Positions 60,258-64,000 of a stretch of DNA of 64,000 nucleotides are shown piece after piece. The number at the start of each line of letters is the position of its first letter. Within the stretch, counting starts at the first letter, position 1. The stretch covers positions 992,001 to 1,056,000 of the forward strand of contig NZ_JAIUCY010000001.1 of the NCBI RefSeq assembly GCF_020179755.1, in the 5' to 3' direction. The notes beneath the pieces are model-generated. The model ran no database searches. It worked only from the letters and a program-made list of their open reading frames with translations, and was not told the DNA's origin. A program made the translations under genes and the position numbers. Source of the DNA: Herbaspirillum sp. alder98 (GTDB lineage: Bacteria; Pseudomonadota; Gammaproteobacteria; Burkholderiales; Burkholderiaceae_D).

Positions 60258-60707
60258 ATGAGTGCTGTCCGCAGTCTTTTCGACTGGAAGATTCGAGTCT
60301 ATTACGAAGATACCGACGCTGGCGGCGTCGTGTTCTACGCCAACTACCTGAAGTTCTTCGAGCGCGCCCGTACCGAGTGGCTGCGCTCCTTCGGGTTCGG
60401 GCAGCACGAACTGGCGGCCGAACTGGGCGCGCTGTTCGTGGTCAAGAATACCGCAGTGGATTACATCGCCCCGGCCCGGCTTGATGATGAACTCAAGCTC
60501 ACCGTCGCGGTCGAAAAGCTCCGGAATGCCTCCATCGAGTTCGTTCAGGAGGCGTGGCGCCAGCCGTCGGGGGATGGCGCCGGCGGGCATCAGGAGCCGT
60601 TGCTGCTGGCCCGCAGCCGCATCACCGTGGTCTGTATCGACGCCGCGACGTTCCGCCCGCAGGCGATTCCCGATCAGTTGCTGGCATCGATCAAGGCGCA
60701 ATCATGA
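60258..60707 (+). CDS. ybgC: Tol-Pal system acyl-CoA thioesterase YbgC
   Basis: YbgC is a hotdog-fold thioesterase encoded at the head of tol-pal operons. The 149-aa protein from the ATG at 60258 has the active-site segment YYEDTDAGGVVFYANYLKFF (aspartate in EDTDAGG), ERARTEWLR and a beta-rich remainder. It contains a small insertion (QPSGDGAGGHQEP) relative to shorter homologues. The frame is open further upstream but lacks a start signal. It is followed by tolQ after 122 bp. Confidence 0.92.
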   Translation: MSAVRSLFDWKIRVYYEDTDAGGVVFYANYLKFFERARTEWLRSFGFGQHELAAELGALFVVKNTAVDYIAPARLDDELKLTVAVEKLRNASIEFVQEAWRQPSGDGAGGHQEPLLLARSRITVVCIDAATFRPQAIPDQLLASIKAQS

Positions 60708-60829
60708 TGTCCCACGTGGATGACGCTGGCCACCGCACGGCAACACGTTCTTGACATGCGCCAATGGCGAAACCGACTGAATTGCTTTAAAACCACCTTT
60801 CCTTTGACTTGCAGGCTGCAGCCCTTCAC

Positions 60830-61534
<705 letters not shown>

Positions 61535-61537
61535 ACA

Positions 61538-61972
61538 ATGGCCGGCTCATCGATGCGCGGGGGGCGTCCCCGCAAGTTCAAGTCCGAGATCAACGTCGTG
61601 CCCTACATCGACGTGATGCTGGTGCTGCTGATCATCTTCATGGTCGCCGCCCCTGTCACCAATCCCAGCGTGATCAACCTGCCCACGGCCGGCAAGTCGA
61701 CCCAGCCGCCGGCCGACTATATCGAGATCGCGCTCAAGCCCAACACCCAGGCCACGATCCGCATCAATGGCCCCAAGAGCGGCGGCAAGAAGGCCGAAAC
61801 CGTCACCGGCAAGGTCGACCTGGCCGAGCGCTTGCAGGCATTGCATGCCGACAATCCTGATCTGGCCGTGATGATCTCGGCCGACAAGGAAATCAAGTAC
61901 GACGAAGTGGTGCAAGTGATTTCGGAAGCCAAGAAGCAAGGGATCGTAAGGGTCGGCCTGGCCACCAAGTAA
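61538..61972 (+). CDS. tolR: Tol-Pal system protein TolR
   Basis: TolR is the peptidoglycan-binding partner of TolQ. The 144-aa protein has a basic N-terminus (RGGRPRKFKSEIN), one transmembrane helix with the essential aspartate (VVPYIDVMLVLLIIFMVAAP) and a periplasmic ExbD/TolR domain ending DEVVQVISEAKKQGIVRVGL. The length is typical. tolA starts 2 nt after its stop. Confidence 0.95.
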   Translation: MAGSSMRGGRPRKFKSEINVVPYIDVMLVLLIIFMVAAPVTNPSVINLPTAGKSTQPPADYIEIALKPNTQATIRINGPKSGGKKAETVTGKVDLAERLQALHADNPDLAVMISADKEIKYDEVVQVISEAKKQGIVRVGLATK

Positions 61973-61974
61973 CC

Positions 61975-62949
61975 ATGAGCGAGAACGCCCCGTACAACAT
62001 CCCCAAGGCCCCGGGCCGCTGGCGCGCCATCACGCTGGCGCTGGTGATGCACGTCGCGCTGTTTCTGTTCTTCTGGATCGGCATCCGCTGGCAGAACGAA
62101 GTGCCGCTGACGGTCGAAGCCGAAATCTGGGACCCGGTGCCCAAGGAAGCCGCGCCCCTGCCCACGCCGCCGCAGCCAGAACCGCAACCGGTGGTCGAGC
62201 CGCCCAAGCCGGCGCCAGAACCTGAGCCCGAACCCAAGCCCGTGCCCCCCAAGGTGGTGGACGAGCCCAAGGTCGAGAAGCCCGACATCGCCCTCGAGAA
62301 AGAGAAGAAGCGCAAGGAAGAGCTCGAAAAGAAGGCCGAGCAGCTGAAGGCGCAGAAGGAACGCGAGAAGAAAGAACAGGCCGAGAAGGAAAAGTCTGAA
62401 AAGGAACGCGCCGAGAAAGAAAAAGCGGAACGCGAGAAAAAAGAAAAGCTCGAAGCAGACAAGCTGAAGAAAGCCAAGGAAGAAAAGCAGAAAGAGGACG
62501 AGGCCAAGAAGAAGGCCGACGCCGAGAAGCAGGCTGTTGAAAAGAAAAAGCAGGCGGCCGACGCCAAGGCTGCGGAAGCACGCCGCCAGGAAGACTTGAA
62601 GCGCATGATGGGCCAGGCCACCAGCAGCACCGGCGGCACCGGCACGGCCGAGAAATCGCAGGGTCCCAAGGGCAACCCGGATTACGCTAACAAATTGCGC
62701 GCCAAGATCCGCTCCAACACGGTATTTGACGTGCCGGGCGACCTGAGCGGAAACCCCGCCGTGGAGTACACTGTCGAACTATTCCCGGACGGCACCGTAC
62801 GCACTGTGCGCAACACCAAGCAGTCAGGCGTGCCGGGCTTTGACGATGCAGTACGCCAGGCCATCATGAAGTCGCAGCCCTACCCGGCCGACAAGGATGG
62901 CAAGGTACCGTCCAGCTTCTCCTTCACTCATAAACCGAAAGATCAGTAA
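61975..62949 (+). CDS. tolA: Tol-Pal system protein TolA
   Basis: TolA links the TolQR motor to TolB and Pal. The 324-aa protein has an N-terminal anchor (AITLALVMHVALFLFFWIGI) and a proline-rich segment of PEPEP type (about 55-95). A long Lys/Glu/Ala helix spans about 95-215, with runs such as EKEKSEKERAEKEKAEREKK. The globular C-terminal domain (about 235-324) contains AKIRSNTVFDVPGDLSGNPA and TVRNTKQSGVPGFDDAVRQA. The order and spacing match the operon. tolB starts 3 nt later. Confidence 0.95.
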   Translation: MSENAPYNIPKAPGRWRAITLALVMHVALFLFFWIGIRWQNEVPLTVEAEIWDPVPKEAAPLPTPPQPEPQPVVEPPKPAPEPEPEPKPVPPKVVDEPKVEKPDIALEKEKKRKEELEKKAEQLKAQKEREKKEQAEKEKSEKERAEKEKAEREKKEKLEADKLKKAKEEKQKEDEAKKKADAEKQAVEKKKQAADAKAAEARRQEDLKRMMGQATSSTGGTGTAEKSQGPKGNPDYANKLRAKIRSNTVFDVPGDLSGNPAVEYTVELFPDGTVRTVRNTKQSGVPGFDDAVRQAIMKSQPYPADKDGKVPSSFSFTHKPKDQ

Positions 62950-62952
62950 ACG

Positions 62953-64000
62953 ATGAGAAATGTCCGTTACCTGACCAGCATTGCAATAACCGCCGTCGGG
63001 CTGGCTTTTGCACCTGCTTCGCAAGCCCAGTTGCGCTTCGAGATCACCGGCGTGGGTGCCACCCAGATCCCGATCGCCATCGCCGCCTTCCCCGGCGAAG
63101 AATCGGCGCAGCAAAAGATTACCTCCATCGTCAAGGCCGACCTGGCCCGCAGCGGCATCTTCAAGCTGATCGACAACAGCGATGCCCTGTCGGACTCGTC
63201 GACCATCAACTATGGCGACTGGCAAAAGCGCGGCGCCAATGCGCTGGCCGTGGGCAGCGTCCAGACCCTGGCCGATGGCCGCTTCGATGTGCGCTATCGC
63301 CTGTTCGACACGGTACAGTCGAGCCAGCTGTCGGCGCTGTCGTTCGGCAGCCAGCCGCAACTGATGCGCCTGACCGCGCACAAGATCGCCGATGACATCT
63401 ACCAGAAGCTGACCGGCATCCCGGGCATCTTCTCGACCCGCATCGCCTACGTCACCAAGTCCGGCAGCGAATACCGCCTCGAAGTGGCCGATGCCGATGG
63501 CGAAGGCAGCCAGGTGGCACTGCGCTCCAACGAGCCGATCATCTCGCCTTCGTGGTCGCCCGATGGCACCAAGGTCGCCTACGTCTCGTTCGAGATGAAG
63601 AAACCGGTGGTCTACATCCAGAACCTGGTGACGCGCCAGCGCTCCATCGTGGCCAACTTCAAGGGCAGCAACTCGGCCCCGTCGTGGTCGCCCGATGGCA
63701 CCCGCCTGGCCGTGGCGCTGACCCGTGACGGCTACACCCAGGTCTACATCATCAATGCCGACGGCACCGGCCTGCGTCGCCTGACCAACACCGCCGGCAT
63801 CGACACCGAGCCGCGTTTCTCGGCCGACGGCGGCAGCGTCTTCTTTACCAGCGACCGCAGCGGCGGCCCGCAGATCTACAAGGTCAGCGTCGACGGTGGC
63901 AACGCCCAGCGCGTCACCTTCAACGGCAGCTACAACATCAGCCCCCGCGTCTCGCCTGACGGCAAGACGCTGGCATTCATTGCACGTCGCGATGGTCGCT
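62953..64000 (+). CDS. tolB: Tol-Pal system beta-propeller protein TolB (3' end missing)
   Basis: TolB is a periplasmic protein that docks on Pal and TolA. The visible 349 codons give a signal peptide ending SQAQLRFEITGVG, the N-terminal domain (about 25-160), and at least four beta-propeller repeats with the SPSWSPDGTKVAYVS-type pattern (also APSWSPDGTRLAVAL and SPRVSPDGKTLAFIA). The frame is still open at the window edge. pal would be expected just outside. Confidence 0.95.
   Translation, partial: MRNVRYLTSIAITAVGLAFAPASQAQLRFEITGVGATQIPIAIAAFPGEESAQQKITSIVKADLARSGIFKLIDNSDALSDSSTINYGDWQKRGANALAVGSVQTLADGRFDVRYRLFDTVQSSQLSALSFGSQPQLMRLTAHKIADDIYQKLTGIPGIFSTRIAYVTKSGSEYRLEVADADGEGSQVALRSNEPIISPSWSPDGTKVAYVSFEMKKPVVYIQNLVTRQRSIVANFKGSNSAPSWSPDGTRLAVALTRDGYTQVYIINADGTGLRRLTNTAGIDTEPRFSADGGSVFFTSDRSGGPQIYKVSVDGGNAQRVTFNGSYNISPRVSPDGKTLAFIARRDGR

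Overview
The window is a GC-rich, densely coded chromosomal segment from a betaproteobacterium. Gene content (pst-pho next to ppk1, queA-tgt and yajC-secDF, tol operon, zapA followed by a betaproteobacterial-type 6S RNA, many chemoreceptors, a cellulose operon) suggests Burkholderiales, most probably Oxalobacteraceae close to Herbaspirillum. The family or genus call is inference from gene order and protein flavour; no database was searched. No rRNA, tRNA, CRISPR array, prophage or intact insertion sequence was seen.

Layout. 1-1.1 kb: the 3' part of an MFS permease. 1.2-9.9 kb (minus): a compact cellulose operon bcsA-bcsB-bcsC-bcsZ behind a clear sigma-70-type promoter. 10.3-11.9 kb: a chemoreceptor. 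12.3-19.2 kb (minus): the phosphate regulon core pstS-pstC-pstA-pstB-phoU-phoB-phoR. 19.6-22.2 kb (plus, divergent): ppk1 overlapping a SixA-type phosphatase gene. Both sides of the pstS/ppk1 intergenic region carry Pho boxes with a common 15-bp core. 22.3-30.3 kb (minus): four tandem chemoreceptor genes, three with a CheR-type C-terminal docking peptide. 30.4-33.1 kb (minus): an operon of an OlsB-type ornithine N-acyltransferase, a PlcP-like metallophosphoesterase and an Agt-like glycosyltransferase, preceded by three 11-bp-spaced Pho repeats. I read it as a phosphate-starvation membrane-lipid remodelling operon. 33.4-36.8 kb: 3-hydroxybutyrate dehydrogenase, an AraC regulator, an EamA exporter and tcdA.

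36.9-50.6 kb (mostly minus): yajC-secD-secF and queA-tgt, which are neighbours in many proteobacteria, are separated here by about 8 kb. That stretch holds a hydantoinase, an arylmalonate-decarboxylase-like protein and an SsuABC/TauABC-type transporter in one operon, divergent from a GntR/FCD regulator and an acyl-CoA synthetase. An identical 11-bp palindrome lies upstream of both divergent units, and a dispersed inverted repeat lies at the yajC edge. 50.8-57.6 kb: a DUF4153 membrane protein, recG, a DTW-domain tRNA-modification enzyme, a small coiled-coil protein plus zapA, 6S RNA and nrdR. 57.7-59.3 kb: glyA with a long, structured 5' leader. 59.3-64 kb: an SDR oxidoreductase and the tol operon ybgC-tolQ-tolR-tolA-tolB, with tolB cut by the window end.

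How it fits together. The most coherent theme is phosphate economy: uptake (Pst), sensing (PhoU/PhoR/PhoB), polyphosphate storage (Ppk1) and probable replacement of phospholipids by ornithine lipid and glycolipid, all with matching Pho boxes within about 21 kb. The less familiar parts are the hydantoinase cluster with its single-cysteine racemase-like protein and the three-way-junction RNA in the glyA leader. Starts were adjusted to in-frame ATG/GTG codons with plausible ribosome binding sites where the longest open frame was clearly too long.
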